Shown piece after piece: positions 8,979 to 19,000 of a DNA stretch of 64,000 bases. Position numbers and translations under genes: made by a program. The DNA lies in contig JAIQGL010000006.1 in the NCBI GenBank assembly GCA_020072585.1, forward strand, positions 1-64,000, read 5' to 3'. How positions within the stretch are numbered: the stretch's first letter is position 1; each line of letters starts with the position of its first letter. This DNA is from Terriglobia bacterium. GTDB taxonomy: Bacteria; Acidobacteriota; Terriglobia; Terriglobales; Acidobacteriaceae. Below the pieces are notes generated by a model. The model was not told where the DNA came from. It saw only the letters and a list, made by a program, of their open reading frames with translations, and ran no database searches.

Positions 8979-9635
8979 CTACTTTGCCGGTGCTGCTGGC
9001 GCTGCCGGTTGTCCTGGCTTGGCTGGCCCTGGCGTCGGCTCGGTGTCCGGTTCATGACTAAAGAAAGTTGTCGCTGTGCAGCTTGCCAGCACGGTTTCAC
9101 CGGGAGCATAGGCATACGCGGTTTTTACCTTGGCCGCGCTGCCGCTCTTGGTGTTGCCCATCTGCATGTTGCCAACGTTGACGATCCTCTCCAGCTCAGC
9201 CACACGCTGAAAGAAATTCAACACTGAGTAATAGGGGCCGTCGATATCGATGGCAAACGGCACTTCGCTATAAAACTCTTTATTACTGACCGGCATGGCC
9301 GTATACCGCCGGATCTCAATGCCGGACGTCGCCGCCGTGTCATGCAGCAGCTTGATGAACTGGTCCGCGTCCTTGTCATCGGGAACGATCTTCTTCTGGA
9401 TTTCCAGCTGCTGCTGCAGGATGGCCATGTTCCGGTTCACCTCTGCCAGCTTTGGCTCAAAGGTCTTGAGCCGTTCATTCTCGTCCTTCTTGTCCTTGAT
9501 CTTGGTGGCCAGCTCTTGATTGGCCTGATACATGGGATTGAAATAGATGTAATAGTAGGCTGCGCCCACCATGGCCGCGGCCAGGAACAGTATTCCCGCT
9601 CGCGCTGCCAACGACATTTCACCGAATTTAGCCAT
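8979..9635 (-). CDS. pilO: Type IV pilus assembly protein PilO
   Basis: The ATG at 9635 is preferred to the TTG two codons earlier. The 218-residue protein has a short cytoplasmic N-terminus, one transmembrane helix (about 11-30, AGILFLAAAMVGAAYYYIYF) and a coiled coil (about 38-80, rich in E/K/L/Q). A ferredoxin-like periplasmic domain follows (about 85-190) and the tail is Pro/Ala/Gly-rich. This is the PilO pattern; PilO pairs with PilN to form the inner-membrane alignment complex. The gene is 42 bp before pilP and 33 bp after pilN, consistent with a single operon. Confidence 0.9.
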   Translation of the reverse strand: MAKFGEMSLAARAGILFLAAAMVGAAYYYIYFNPMYQANQELATKIKDKKDENERLKTFEPKLAEVNRNMAILQQQLEIQKKIVPDDKDADQFIKLLHDTAATSGIEIRRYTAMPVSNKEFYSEVPFAIDIDGPYYSVLNFFQRVAELERIVNVGNMQMGNTKSGSAAKVKTAYAYAPGETVLASCTATTFFSHEPDTEPTPGPAKPGQPAAPAAPAK

Positions 9636-9668
9636 ATACAAACCGTCCCCGGCGGATAAACTGCTGCG

Positions 9669-10286
9669 TTACGACTTCTGGGCCTTCCCGATCACTCCAG
9701 GGGCCATTTCACAAACCAATTCAAATTTGAAAGCCTGAACTTCCTTCACTGCGGAATCCTGGGCTGTTTCTTTGATCTCTACCGTCTTGAAGGCTCCGGT
9801 CTTCCTCAAGTTCGCCATCAGGTCAGCCACCGAGTTAGGACTGAGCGCCATGCCGGTAAAATTCAGCGTCTTACCGTCATTGGTCATGGTTTCAAGCCAC
9901 ACCGCATCCGTGCTGTTGATGGTGTCTGCCACCAGGTTCAGCAGGTTCACGGGGCCTGACTGCGCGGCCTTGAGCTCGTCAATTACGCGCACCCGGCGCT
10001 CGTATAGGTCGGCCTTTCTCTTGCTGGCCTCGTATTTTGCCTTCACGTCCGCCAGACGCTGGTTATCCAGAATGGCTTTTTGCAGGTCCTTTTCCAGGCG
10101 GTCATGCTCGCGCCCGACCCATACCTGCGCCAGACCAATCAACACCACAAGTGCGCCGATAAAAATCAGACCCAGGACCACGGTGCTGGAACCCTCACCG
10201 CCTCCGCCAACGGAAGCCACCGTGCTTGCGCGCCGGCCGCCGCGTGACGTTTTCTTTGGAACTCCTAGCAGGTTGATGCGAATCAT
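9669..10286 (-). CDS. pilN: Type IV pilus assembly protein PilN
   Basis: The 205-residue protein opens with MIRINLLG, the short N-terminal motif by which PilN docks onto PilM in the cytoplasm. After a basic stretch there is one transmembrane helix (about 37-57, VVLGLIFIGALVVLIGLAQVW), a coiled coil (about 62-105) and a periplasmic ferredoxin-like domain (about 108-195). The start codon overlaps the pilM stop as ATGA, indicating translational coupling. It would form a heterodimer with PilO. Confidence 0.92.
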   Translation of the reverse strand: MIRINLLGVPKKTSRGGRRASTVASVGGGGEGSSTVVLGLIFIGALVVLIGLAQVWVGREHDRLEKDLQKAILDNQRLADVKAKYEASKRKADLYERRVRVIDELKAAQSGPVNLLNLVADTINSTDAVWLETMTNDGKTLNFTGMALSPNSVADLMANLRKTGAFKTVEIKETAQDSAVKEVQAFKFELVCEMAPGVIGKAQKS

Positions 10287-11341
10287 AGGTCTTCAAAGCT
10301 CCTCAGGGCCAAACCCACCGCAACCGCGAGCTGTCCCGGGTTCTGTTCCAGTATGTCGTGCTCGATTGAATCGGCGGGTGGAATGATGCGCTGGAACGGG
10401 TTCAGCACTTCCACCGGCAATGAAAACTCCTGCCGCAGCGCCTCCACCAGGCCAGGCACCCGTGACGATCCGCCCGCCAGGTAAATGCGCTCAATGTGCT
10501 CGCCGGACGCCGTGGCCCGGAAGAAATCAAACGTCTTTTGTATCTCGAGCACGATAATTTCAGTCACCTGCTGCAAGATCGGCAGCTTGGCGTCCTCGCT
10601 CACCGTTCCTACTTTGCGGCCCAGCTTGAGTGACTCAGCATCGTCAAAGCTCAGGTCCAGCTCTTTCTGCAGCGAGTCTGTGTACTGGTTGCCGCCGACG
10701 CTCACGTCGCGGGTAAACAGCGGCGTGGAGCCCTTGACAATATTGATGTTCATTACGCTGGCCCCAAGGTTCAGCAGGGCCACCGTGGAACCATGATGCG
10801 GCTGGTAGTTGTACTCGTAGCAATTCTGCAGCGCGAAAGCGTCAATATCCACCACGGCCGGCGTCTTGCCCGCCAGAGAGAGCACGTTGGTGTAATTCAG
10901 GATCTTGTCTTTCTTCACCGCCACCAGCAGCACGTCCATCTGCGGGCCGGTGTCGTCAGGATTCAGAATGTCGAAGTCCACGTTCACGTCAGCGATATCG
11001 AAAGGAATGTGCTGGGCCGCTTCCGTGGTGATGCTCTCCGCCAGTTCGCTCTCGCTCATCGGCTGCACGCTGATCTTCTTCACAATCACCGAGTGGCCGC
11101 TCACTGAAGTTGCCACGGATTTTGTCTTGATCCCGTGTTCGCCAAAAATTTTGCTGATCGCGCTGGAGACGCTGCCCGAATCGACGATCATGGAATCCAC
11201 CACAATGTCGCTGGCCAGCGGTTCCACTCCAATGTGCGAAACCACAATCTCGCCCTTGGAGCGCTTCAGTTCGATCGCCTTGATGCAGCTGGAGCCTATG
11301 TCCAGACCCACAATCGATTTTCCTGACCCTAATCCAAACAT
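10283..11341 (-). CDS. pilM: Type IV pilus assembly protein PilM, actin-like ATPase
   Basis: The 352-residue cytosolic protein has the FtsA/actin-like fold. It begins FGLGSGKSIVGLDIGSSCIK, containing the phosphate-1 motif; the second phosphate and adenosine motifs are at VALLNLGASVMNI and IYLAGGSSRVPGL. PilM anchors the PilN/O/P/Q trans-envelope complex on the cytoplasmic side. Length and motifs match the family. It is the first structural gene of the cluster and overlaps pilN by 4 bp. No pilus motor or major pilin genes are nearby, so the rest of the machinery is encoded elsewhere. Confidence 0.95.
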   Translation of the reverse strand: MFGLGSGKSIVGLDIGSSCIKAIELKRSKGEIVVSHIGVEPLASDIVVDSMIVDSGSVSSAISKIFGEHGIKTKSVATSVSGHSVIVKKISVQPMSESELAESITTEAAQHIPFDIADVNVDFDILNPDDTGPQMDVLLVAVKKDKILNYTNVLSLAGKTPAVVDIDAFALQNCYEYNYQPHHGSTVALLNLGASVMNINIVKGSTPLFTRDVSVGGNQYTDSLQKELDLSFDDAESLKLGRKVGTVSEDAKLPILQQVTEIIVLEIQKTFDFFRATASGEHIERIYLAGGSSRVPGLVEALRQEFSLPVEVLNPFQRIIPPADSIEHDILEQNPGQLAVAVGLALRSFEDL

Positions 11342-11389
11342 GCCGTCCGCCTTCTCTTGGTTCCTAGTTGCTTCCCCGGTTTCCCGGAC

Positions 11390-11626
11390 TTACCGTGCTG
11401 AAGCCGCCTTCGCCGGTTTTGGCTTTTTCTTGGCTCCGCTCATATTCATCGTGCTCTTCTGTTCCATCCATTGGTCCAGAATCGTCTTCTTGAATTTCCA
11501 GCGGTTCCCGAGCTTGAAGGCAGGGATTTTTTCTTCGGTCACATATTTGTACAGCGTGTCCGGACTGACCCCCAGGTACTGCGAGGCCTGTCTGATGTTC
11601 ATTACCTCACGCGAATCTGCCGCCAT
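11390..11626 (-). CDS. Small excisionase-type helix-turn-helix DNA-binding protein
   Basis: The 78-residue product has an Xis/AlpA-like winged helix (residues 8-55: MNIRQASQYLGVSPDTLYKYVTE then KIPAFKLGNRWKFKKTILDQW), the MerR-superfamily HTH_17 type. A lysine/alanine-rich tail (AKKKPKPAKAASAR) probably binds DNA non-specifically. It lies 48 bp upstream of pilM on the same strand, so it is probably the first gene of the pilus operon and could regulate it. No recombinase is nearby, so a phage excisionase role is unlikely. The regulatory role is inferred from position only. Confidence 0.85.
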   Translation of the reverse strand: MAADSREVMNIRQASQYLGVSPDTLYKYVTEEKIPAFKLGNRWKFKKTILDQWMEQKSTMNMSGAKKKPKPAKAASAR

Positions 11627-12159
11627 AAATGTGTAGCCTTTCCACAGTGAGTTGATGGCCTCACTTAAGGCCTGTGGAGAAATCCTTTGTCTTCTCGGGG
11701 GGGAAAACTTCAGGTCGAAGCGAGTTATATCCGGGTTAACAAGGGAAGGTCAATAGGTAACTTCCGGTTTTCTCTGGTGTTTGGGGGGTATCTTTGGGAC
11801 TAGTACCATCTTTTATCTGCAAGGACATCAAAATCCTGCGACACAAAGGTCATGGCACCACAAGTTATTGTGGTATTGATGCACACGGTTCGCTCTTTTG
11901 TCTCAAATGTTACGAAGGGAGCAGTGCAGTGCTAAGGGATTACCCCGAAAGTAATCTGCACTTTCGCGGCTAAAAAACAGGGAAATGTCTGAGTTCGGCG
12001 GATGAAAACATGCCAGATCACAGTGCGATTCAGTTCTCAGAGCCCTGTAGGTTCATTCTTGTCTGCGCAGAATCGCAAAAATTAGCCGCGAATCAACGCG
12101 AACTACGCGAATCATTTCCGATTCGTGTTCATTCGCGAAATTCGCGGCCAACTCTTCAC
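11627..12159. other. 533-bp intergenic region upstream of the pil operon
   Basis: No protein gene is supported. The part nearest 11626 should hold the promoter for the helix-turn-helix gene and pilM-Q, but I could not pick a convincing -35/-10 pair. A family B palindromic repeat occupies 12085-12149, next to the pirin stop codon. The middle part shows neither a family match nor a strong hairpin. Confidence 0.5.
12085..12149. repeat. Family B palindromic intergenic repeat
   Basis: The segment begins GCCGCGAATCAACGCGAAC, has GATTCGTGTTCATTCGCG in its middle and ends AATTCGCGGC. The ends are inverted repeats (GCCGCGAAT with ATTCGCGGC), so it can fold into one hairpin. Similar copies lie at 32119-32185 and 49192-49248. 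Confidence 0.8.
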
Positions 12160-12867
12160 TCACGCCAGATCGAACAACAGCACTTCACTTCCGTCTTCCG
12201 CACCGGCAATCTGTAATTTCGATTCCTGCGATACCGCCGCGCCATCCCCTGCCTTGAGCGTCTGGCCGTTGACGTTCACTGATCCACGTGCTATCTGGAC
12301 CCACGCATAGCGCCCGTCTCTCAACGAATGCTCCACGGACTCCGCCTTGCCCAAAGCTGCGGTGTACAGTTCCGCGTCTTGGTAGAGTTTCACCGCATTG
12401 CTGCCGTTGCCGCCGCTGGGTGAAGCCACCAGCCTCAGTTTGCCCTGCTTCTCGTCCGCTGAAATGGTTTTCTGTTCATAATTTGGCTTGATGCCTTCTT
12501 TCTCCGGCAGAATCCATATCTGGTAAAGATGGACCGGCTCCGTCTTGGAGTGGTTGAACTCGCTGTGCCGCACTCCAGTCCCCGCGCTCATCTTCTGCAC
12601 CTCCCCGGGACGAATCACCGATCCTGTACCCATGCTGTCTTTGTGCTCCAGCGATCCTTCAAGCACCACCGTGACGATCTCCATGTCACGATGCGGATGC
12701 GTGGGAAAGCCGTAGCCTGGCTGGACCCAGTCTTCATTGATCACGCGGAGGCTTCGGAACCCCATGAACTTTGGATCGTAATAATCGCTGAATGAAAATG
12801 TGTGATACGTATTGAGCCAGCCGTGGTCGGCATGGCCGCGTTCTTTCGCTCGTCTTATCTGGATCAT
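12160..12867 (-). CDS. Pirin family protein
   Basis: The start at 12867 is chosen because a GGGAGGAC box precedes it and the product then begins as pirins do (MIQIRRAKERGHADHGWLNT). The 235-residue protein is a two-domain cupin of the YhhW type. The metal-binding histidine cluster is visible in FPTHPHRDMEIVT and in GTGVRHSEFNHSKTE. Bacterial pirins of this type can act as quercetin dioxygenases or redox regulators; the substrate here cannot be told. A decayed DoxX gene lies directly upstream, a pairing often seen in bacterial genomes. Confidence 0.93.
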   Translation of the reverse strand: MIQIRRAKERGHADHGWLNTYHTFSFSDYYDPKFMGFRSLRVINEDWVQPGYGFPTHPHRDMEIVTVVLEGSLEHKDSMGTGSVIRPGEVQKMSAGTGVRHSEFNHSKTEPVHLYQIWILPEKEGIKPNYEQKTISADEKQGKLRLVASPSGGNGSNAVKLYQDAELYTAALGKAESVEHSLRDGRYAWVQIARGSVNVNGQTLKAGDGAAVSQESKLQIAGAEDGSEVLLFDLA

Positions 12868-12889
12868 CTTGTCCTCCCGATTGCCCGCT

Positions 12890-13050
12890 TTATGGTCTGG
12901 CTGACATTTCTTCCGGGCTGGCGTAAGCAAGCACCAGCAGCCCGCCCATGATCGCCACATTTTTTTGAAAAATTGATCATCCGCTCTTGCTGTTGCGCCG
13001 CCGGAATACCCCAGAAGCAATGAGATGGGTTGTCCCGCAGGCCTATTTTG
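12890..13050 (-). pseudogene. Remnant of a DoxX-family membrane protein gene
   Basis: On the minus strand the last frame before the stop at 12890-12892 reads FQKNVAIMGGLLVLAYASPE and then EMSARP. This is the typical C-terminal helix of DoxX/YphA membrane proteins (KN(L/V)AIMGGLLL). Just upstream, in a different frame, comes LRDNPSHCFWG and then IPAAQQQERMINF, which matches the preceding DoxX segment. The two parts are separated by a frame change at the T5/A7 run near 12961-12972. No start or N-terminal helices remain, so this is a frameshifted 3' fragment. The assignment is by motif recall. Confidence 0.6.
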
Positions 13051-13120
13051 TTCCCTTGCGTTAGATGCTTTGATATCAAAATAGATTCAGGGGCCTGCGA
13101 CCTGTCTAAGTGGGTGCCGC

Positions 13121-15211
13121 CTAGTGTTTTTCGCTCTTGGCCGCACCGTTGAAGTTGAGGATGGGCAGCAGGCTGCTGTAATCGTCCGTCCACAAGCGCA
13201 GGTCGCGCCTTGGAGTGATCTCAGCGCTGGCCTCAGACACGCTGGGCAGAGCAAGAAACTTCTCGTCTGCCGTCACCAGCACCCAGTCTGACGCAAAGGC
13301 CCCGGTTTCTTCGTCTTCCGGGCTGGCGATAATTACGGCATGCAGCCCGGCGTGGTCTGCCTGGGCCTGCACCACGGGAGCAAGATCAAGGTATTGGTTG
13401 GAGATGTGAAACGCGATAATCCCGCCCGGCCGCAGATGGCGCTGGTACAGTTGGATGGCTTCCGCAGTGATGAGATGGACGGGGATCGCGTCGCCTGAAA
13501 ATGCGTCCACCGCGATCACATCGTAATGCTCCGGCGGCTCGGCCTCCATGGAGAGCCGCGCATCACCATGCGCGATTTCAATGGTGGCCTTCGATTCCCG
13601 CAGATAGGTAAAAACATTGTTGGCGATGATCTCTACCCGGGGGTTGATTTCATAAAAACGAAACACGTCGCCCGGCTTTCCGTAAGCCGCCAGCGTTCCC
13701 GCGCCCAGCCCAACCGCGCCCACGCGCCGCGTTCTGCCATTGCAGCAGTTGTCCAGGGCCAGGCCGATTCCGGAATTATGCGTGTAGTAGGTGGTCGGGT
13801 CAGCACGGAATTCGTCGCTCCCAAAAAACTGTGTGCCGTGCTGGATGTTTCCATGGACAAGTGTGCGAAACATACCGGCATCGTCGGTAGAATCTTCCGT
13901 GACTCGCAACGTGCCGTAAAAGCTCCGCACCTGCACGATGGTGTTTTCACCGTAGACGCGGACCTGCAACACCACCACGACCAGTAACCCGATGGCGGCC
14001 GCCGGCCAGAACAGCCGCCAGCCAAAATGGTCCTTCCACATCAATACCGCCGCCAGCGCGGCCGTGTATACCAGACTCCACGCAAGTTCGTAACTGCCGC
14101 GAAAAATCAGCGGCGCCCATATCCCTACGAACATCGAGCCTAGTGCGCCACCCGCTGCAATCAGCAAATAGTATTGCGTTGTGTAGCGCGGTGAAGGCCG
14201 TCGCCGGTAAAGCTCCCCATGGCAAAACAGGCAGGCAATAAATAACGTGGCACAGAAAAGCGGCACGGCAATCTTGATGGCCACGTCCTCATCGGGATTT
14301 GCGATCAGGTAGCCCACGCTGCCCAGAGCAACAGGCAGCAGCCGCACCACCAGCCATCGTGGATAGAACTTTTCTCCGCCAAAGGCGATCACGAAGGTCA
14401 ACAGGTAGATGGTCAGGGGAATGATCCACAAAAGCGGAATTGCGGCGATGTTCAGGCTCAAGTGGCTGGTAACGGCCGAGAGCAACAGCGATCCGCAGGC
14501 GGCCGCCAGAAGCCACAGAGCACGGTCGGCAGGTGCGGGCTCCGGCGTCTCCGGTGTTGCGGGAGTTGCCGGGTTGTCTTGTACAGGCTGGTCCTTCCCT
14601 GTGCCGCTAAGGCTGATTGCTCCGCAGACTACGACAAAAACCAGAAATCCCATGGACCACGCAACGGTCTGCACCCGCAGACTGAAGTACGGTTCCACCA
14701 CCGCCGGGTAGGCGACCAGGGCCAGTAACGATCCGAGATTCGAAAGCGCAAACAACCGGTAAGGTGGAGTCGGGGCAGTTGCGTTTGTGCTTCCTGCCAC
14801 GTCTTTGACGGCGCGCGAAAACCATGCCTGAAGCAACGAATTGGTTGCCGAGAGCACAAGGAACGGAAGACCGATGAGAGCTGTCAACATTGACAGCACG
14901 CTCCAGACAGGCCGTAGCGTGGACGCCTGTGGATGGGGGTTAAGATTCAGGGCCACCTGCACCAGGCTGGCGATCAGCAGAAGGCCGTACACCATCGGCT
15001 GCATTGCATGCGGCAGCTTGGTGGCGATCCAGTGCGCGCAGAGATATCCCAGAAGCAACGTAGTCTGAAAGAAGACCAGGCAGGTGATCCACACAGCCGA
15101 TGAACCACCCAGCAGCGGAAGCAGGCGCTTCCCCGCCATGGGTTCAACTAGAAACAGCAGTGAGCTGCTGAGAAAGATGGCGGCAGCATAGAGAATGGCA
15201 CGTTGGCGCAT
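13121..15211 (-). CDS. Membrane protein with fused spermidine-synthase-like domain
   Basis: The start at 15211 begins directly with the first membrane helix (AILYAAAIFLSSSLLFLVEP); the longer frame adds 40 residues derived from a repeat. The 696-residue protein has an N-terminal membrane part of roughly ten or more helices (about 5-415). The C-terminal Rossmann domain (about 450-680) resembles spermidine synthase, with VGAVGLGAGTLAAYG as the nucleotide loop, EINP after the next strand, VDAFSGDAIPVHL as the aminopropyl-acceptor-site motif and PGGIIAFHISN. These fused MFS/SpeE-like proteins are common in Acidobacteria; whether they make polyamines is not established. No other polyamine gene is nearby. 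Confidence 0.85.
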   Translation of the reverse strand: MRQRAILYAAAIFLSSSLLFLVEPMAGKRLLPLLGGSSAVWITCLVFFQTTLLLGYLCAHWIATKLPHAMQPMVYGLLLIASLVQVALNLNPHPQASTLRPVWSVLSMLTALIGLPFLVLSATNSLLQAWFSRAVKDVAGSTNATAPTPPYRLFALSNLGSLLALVAYPAVVEPYFSLRVQTVAWSMGFLVFVVVCGAISLSGTGKDQPVQDNPATPATPETPEPAPADRALWLLAAACGSLLLSAVTSHLSLNIAAIPLLWIIPLTIYLLTFVIAFGGEKFYPRWLVVRLLPVALGSVGYLIANPDEDVAIKIAVPLFCATLFIACLFCHGELYRRRPSPRYTTQYYLLIAAGGALGSMFVGIWAPLIFRGSYELAWSLVYTAALAAVLMWKDHFGWRLFWPAAAIGLLVVVVLQVRVYGENTIVQVRSFYGTLRVTEDSTDDAGMFRTLVHGNIQHGTQFFGSDEFRADPTTYYTHNSGIGLALDNCCNGRTRRVGAVGLGAGTLAAYGKPGDVFRFYEINPRVEIIANNVFTYLRESKATIEIAHGDARLSMEAEPPEHYDVIAVDAFSGDAIPVHLITAEAIQLYQRHLRPGGIIAFHISNQYLDLAPVVQAQADHAGLHAVIIASPEDEETGAFASDWVLVTADEKFLALPSVSEASAEITPRRDLRLWTDDYSSLLPILNFNGAAKSEKH

Positions 15212-15241
15212 GAGCGAACTAAGATAACACGGAGACGAAAA

Positions 15242-15290
15242 ACTGCCAGAAGTGCCAAGATTGCCAAAAATCGCCGGAAATTTCAAAAGC
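15242..15290. repeat. Family C short intergenic repeat
   Basis: Sequence such as GAAGTGCCAAGATTGCCAAA, then AATCGCCGGAAATT, is the reverse-complement style of the TTTGGCAATTTTGGCGAT elements at 15433-15480 and 41893-41931. It is immediately upstream of the membrane spermidine-synthase-like gene. Confidence 0.5.
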
Positions 15291-15432
15291 AACCCTGCCC
15301 ACGAAGCACTGAAGCATGGAAAAAATCGCACGATCCGGCAATGTGATGATCAAAAATGGAGCGTCGGTTACGCTGAGCCTGCTTCTTCCCTGCACTTCCT
15401 TGATTCTGGGCGCATTTCAAAAGGCCCGGTTC

Positions 15433-15480
15433 TCAATTTTGGCAATCTTTGGCAATTCCGGCGATTCTGGCAATCTCTTC
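15433..15480. repeat. Family C short intergenic repeat abutting the MarR stop codon
   Basis: The plus strand reads TTTTGGCAATCTTTGGCAAT, then TCCGGCGATTCTGGCAATC, a string of degenerate 9-10-bp TTGGC(A/G)AT units. It ends at the stop codon of the MarR gene. The copy at 41893-41931 likewise abuts a stop codon. Confidence 0.6.
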
Positions 15481-15927
15481 CTATTCGCCCTTCCCCAGTT
15501 TGCGGCAGAGATCGCCGAGCTTCTCCTGCTCCTCGGTTTTGAGGCGGCTCATCACTTCCGTGATGCGGCGGGCGTGTTCAGGAAAAATCCTGGCAATCAG
15601 CTTTTCCCCCGCGGGCGTGATGCTTGCCAGGACAAAGCGCTTGTCCTTGCCCTGCTGTTCTCTCCTGACCAGGCCGCGTTTTTGTAGGTTATCGACCACC
15701 AGGGTCAGGTTCCCGCTGCTGGTAAGAATGCGCCGCGCCAAGTCTCCCAGGCACTGAGGTCCCACGTGAAACAGCGCCTCCAGTACCGCGAACTGGCTGA
15801 GCGTAAGCCCTTCTTCTTCCAGTCCCACACGCGCATACGCGAACGCGGCGCTGGCCGCGCGTTCCAGCTTCACGTAGGTGCTGAGCGCGCGCTCCTGCGC
15901 AGGCGTTCCTTTGAACTTCTTGGGCAT
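15481..15927 (-). CDS. MarR family transcriptional regulator
   Basis: With its start at MPKKFKGTPAQ the protein has 148 residues, the usual MarR size. It has an N-terminal dimerisation helix, a winged helix-turn-helix (about 50-110: LTLSQFAVLEALFHVGP, LARRILTSSGNLTLVVDNL, LVRREQQGKDKRFVLASIT) and C-terminal helices. The DxR wing motif is present as KDKR. MarR proteins usually repress a neighbouring gene and release DNA on binding a small ligand. The downstream same-strand neighbour is the spermidine-synthase-like membrane protein, 269 bp away, a possible but unproven target. Confidence 0.9.
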   Translation of the reverse strand: MPKKFKGTPAQERALSTYVKLERAASAAFAYARVGLEEEGLTLSQFAVLEALFHVGPQCLGDLARRILTSSGNLTLVVDNLQKRGLVRREQQGKDKRFVLASITPAGEKLIARIFPEHARRITEVMSRLKTEEQEKLGDLCRKLGKGE

Positions 15928-16059
15928 TTGTTTTATCGGGTACAACAACCAGGGACTTGCCGCAAAAATGCGACGGCACAAACAAAAGACGCAATGATCG
16001 CGAAGAAACCTTCATCACTTTTCCTTTTGCGTCTTTGCGTCTTTTGCCGCGGATCTTTC

Positions 16060-19000
16060 TTACTGAATATCGAACTGCTCCGGATGCAATAACGGATCAG
16101 ACTTCACCAGCACCGTCTGTTTGACCAGTTCTTCCATCTCCAGGAGCCAGCGCGCATTGTTGCCCTTAAGCGCCTTGCCCACTTCCGGGTTCACGCGGAT
16201 CATGACCTCGCGCTCAAAGTGCCGCGCCATCTTGCGCAGCTCCACGTAAATCTCATTGCAGACGGTAGTCACGGACTTGATCATGCCCGTGGCCTGGCAC
16301 GTGGGGCACGGCTGTCCCAGAGTACGCTCCAGGGACTGCTTCACGCGCTTGCGCGTGATCGCCACCAGGCCAAAATCATTGAACTGAAGAACTTTGGATG
16401 GCGCGCGATCGGCTTTCAATGCCTCTTCCAGAGCCTGCATTACTTTTGCCCGGTTGCGGCGCTCGTCCATGTCAATGAAATCGATTACGATAATGCCGCC
16501 CAGATCGCGCAGGCGTATCTGCCGCACGATTTCCTTGATGGCGTCAATATTCGTCTTCACGATGGTGTCTTCCAGCCGGGCCGTCTTGCCCACGTACTTG
16601 CCGGTGTTGATATCGATCGCCACCAGCGCTTCCGTCTGGTTGATCACGATGTAACCACCGCTGCGCAGCCAGACCTTCGACTTGAGGGCTTTATTGATTT
16701 CGTCCGTGATGTTGAATTGCTCGAACAGCGGCGTGTCTTTGCTGTAGAGCTTTACGCGCTTGACCAGCGAAGGCTGAAAACGGCTTACAAAGCGCAGAAT
16801 GCGTTCATATTCCTGCTCGGTATCGGCCCAGATGGCGGAAAAACTGCCGCTGACCTGGTCGCGTAGAATGCGCTCCACCAGATTCAGGTCGTGATAGATA
16901 AGCGCCGGCGCCTTCGAAGTATCTGCGCGTCCCCGTATCTCATTCCACAAATTGATCAGGAAACGGATATCGTTGCGCAGGTCCTGCTCCTCTGCGCCAG
17001 CAGCAGCCGTGCGAACAATAAAGCCGCCCTGTGCGTCGCCGCGCTCGCTCAGAGCGATCCGCTTCAGGCGATGACGTTCCTCTTCGGATGCAATTTTCCG
17101 CGAAACCCCGGTGTGGTGCACCGTAGGCATATAAACCAGGTAGCGGCCTGGCAGCGCGATGTGGCTGGTAATGCGGGCGCCTTTCTTCGCTATCGGCTCT
17201 TTGGCGATCTGTACCAGGATTTCCTGGCCTTCCTTCAACAGGTCGCTGATCGCCGGCAGAGTCCGTGACGACTGATGGCGCTGCGGGCGTCCGCGCATGC
17301 GCCGTCCCGGAGGGCCGCCGCGGCGTCCACCACGCCGGTCCTGCGGTCTGCGCTCCGTGCGCTGCTGGTAACCTGCTGTCGCCGGTGCGCGCTGCTCCGC
17401 GCTGGCGCTTTCCAGATCTTCTGCCGTAGCTTCTTCTACTTCGCCGTCCTCCGCTTCTTCTTCCTCCAGACCAAAGGCTTCTTCCACCTGCTCCAGCTCT
17501 TCCGGTTCAAGTCCCTCGGCTTCGTACTTTCCAGTAGCACGTTCGTTCACGTGCGCGTCACGCACCGCTTCCATCAGCTCGCTGCCCATGGGGACCATCG
17601 GTTCGCCGGACTGGCCCAGAACTTCTTCTTCCAGCTCTTCAAATTCGCCTATGTCAGAATCTTCTTCAAAGCCTGGGATGTCGCTTTCCTCTTCTTCAAT
17701 CTCTTCTTCTTCCATCACACCGCGCGCTTGCGGCGCGTAACTCTGCGTGGAACCGGCTGCCGGAGGCCGCGTTTGCTGGTCTTGCGCCGGCGTTTCAAGC
17801 GACGAATCCAGATGCGTGGCCGCTTCGGCCTGGTCTTCGTCTTCGAGTTCCGTTTCCTCGAACGCGGATGTTTCTTCCACTTCAACCGCGTCAGGACCAA
17901 AGACGCTGGCCACGTTCATGCTTTCAAAGCGATGCTCGGGCGGCTCTGAAGCTGGCGGCTCCGTGTCCTCAAGTGTGACGATCGGTGGCGCTATGATTTC
18001 GGGCGCGGCTGGCGCCGGCTCTCTGCGATGGAAAACCGTTGGCGCTTCCACGCGTGCTTGCGCTTCTTCCTGCGGTTCGAAGTGTTGTTCAAACTGGCGC
18101 GGGATGGGCCCAGTGGATTCAGCGTCCTGCAGGAATCCGCGCTCCTGTGGTTCCGCAATGGCCGGCTTGGGCGCTGCGCTTTCTGTAGCGCTGCGCGCAG
18201 GCTGTGTCTGCTTGCCGTACTTGGCCAGCGATTCACCCGGAAGCACCATGGAACCGGCGGAAAATGCCGATGGATCCAGCCGGTACTCCGTGGAGGGCCT
18301 GGGCCGGGGCGACGACTCCGTTTTTACCGGGGCCTGCGGCGCCGCGGCAGCCGAAGGAGCCGACTGCGGCTGATATTTTGAAATCGATTCACCGGGCAAC
18401 AGAATGGGCTCTGGCCGCTGCTGGTCGAACCCCTGTTCAGACCTGTTCTCGTGACGGGAATCGCGCCGATTGTCATGGCGCGGCTCATGCCGGTCATAGC
18501 GCTGCTCGGGCCTGCGCTCGTGACGTTCCTCGTGCCGGCCTTCATGCCTCGGTTCGTGCCGGTCTTCTGCTATCGGCTCGTCTATTCCCGCTTCACCGCT
18601 TACTTCCGTCGCAGCCTCAACCGGCTTATCACGTTCGCCCCTGTCACCTGCGGCACTCTGATCGTTTTGGCCGCGATCGGCAAAACGGTCACGCCCGCCT
18701 CTTCCCCGGCGGCGGCGTCCGCGCCATTTGCGTGCGCCTTCCCGTTCCTGCTCCTGGGGGGCGCCGTTTTCCGCTGACGCGCTTTCCCTGGAAATTTCTT
18801 GCGCCACATCATCGCCTTCCCCTGCTTCCTCAATGACCGGCATGATTTCCTGCGCCTCAAGCGGTCTCTGATTTGCTTCCGTGCTGCGGATCTCGATGAT
18901 CGGCGCTTCATTGCGCGACCGGGCAACTACCTCGCCAATGGCATCGGCGTCTTCATCTTCTTCCAGTAGAAAATCGGAAACATAAAGAAATGCGTCGCGC

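Noticed and set aside
8125-9057. 310-codon plus-strand frame with hydrophobic Ala/Val/Phe runs
   Set aside because: It is antisense to the Lys/Ala/Pro-rich part of pilP; the composition is explained by complementing that low-complexity DNA.
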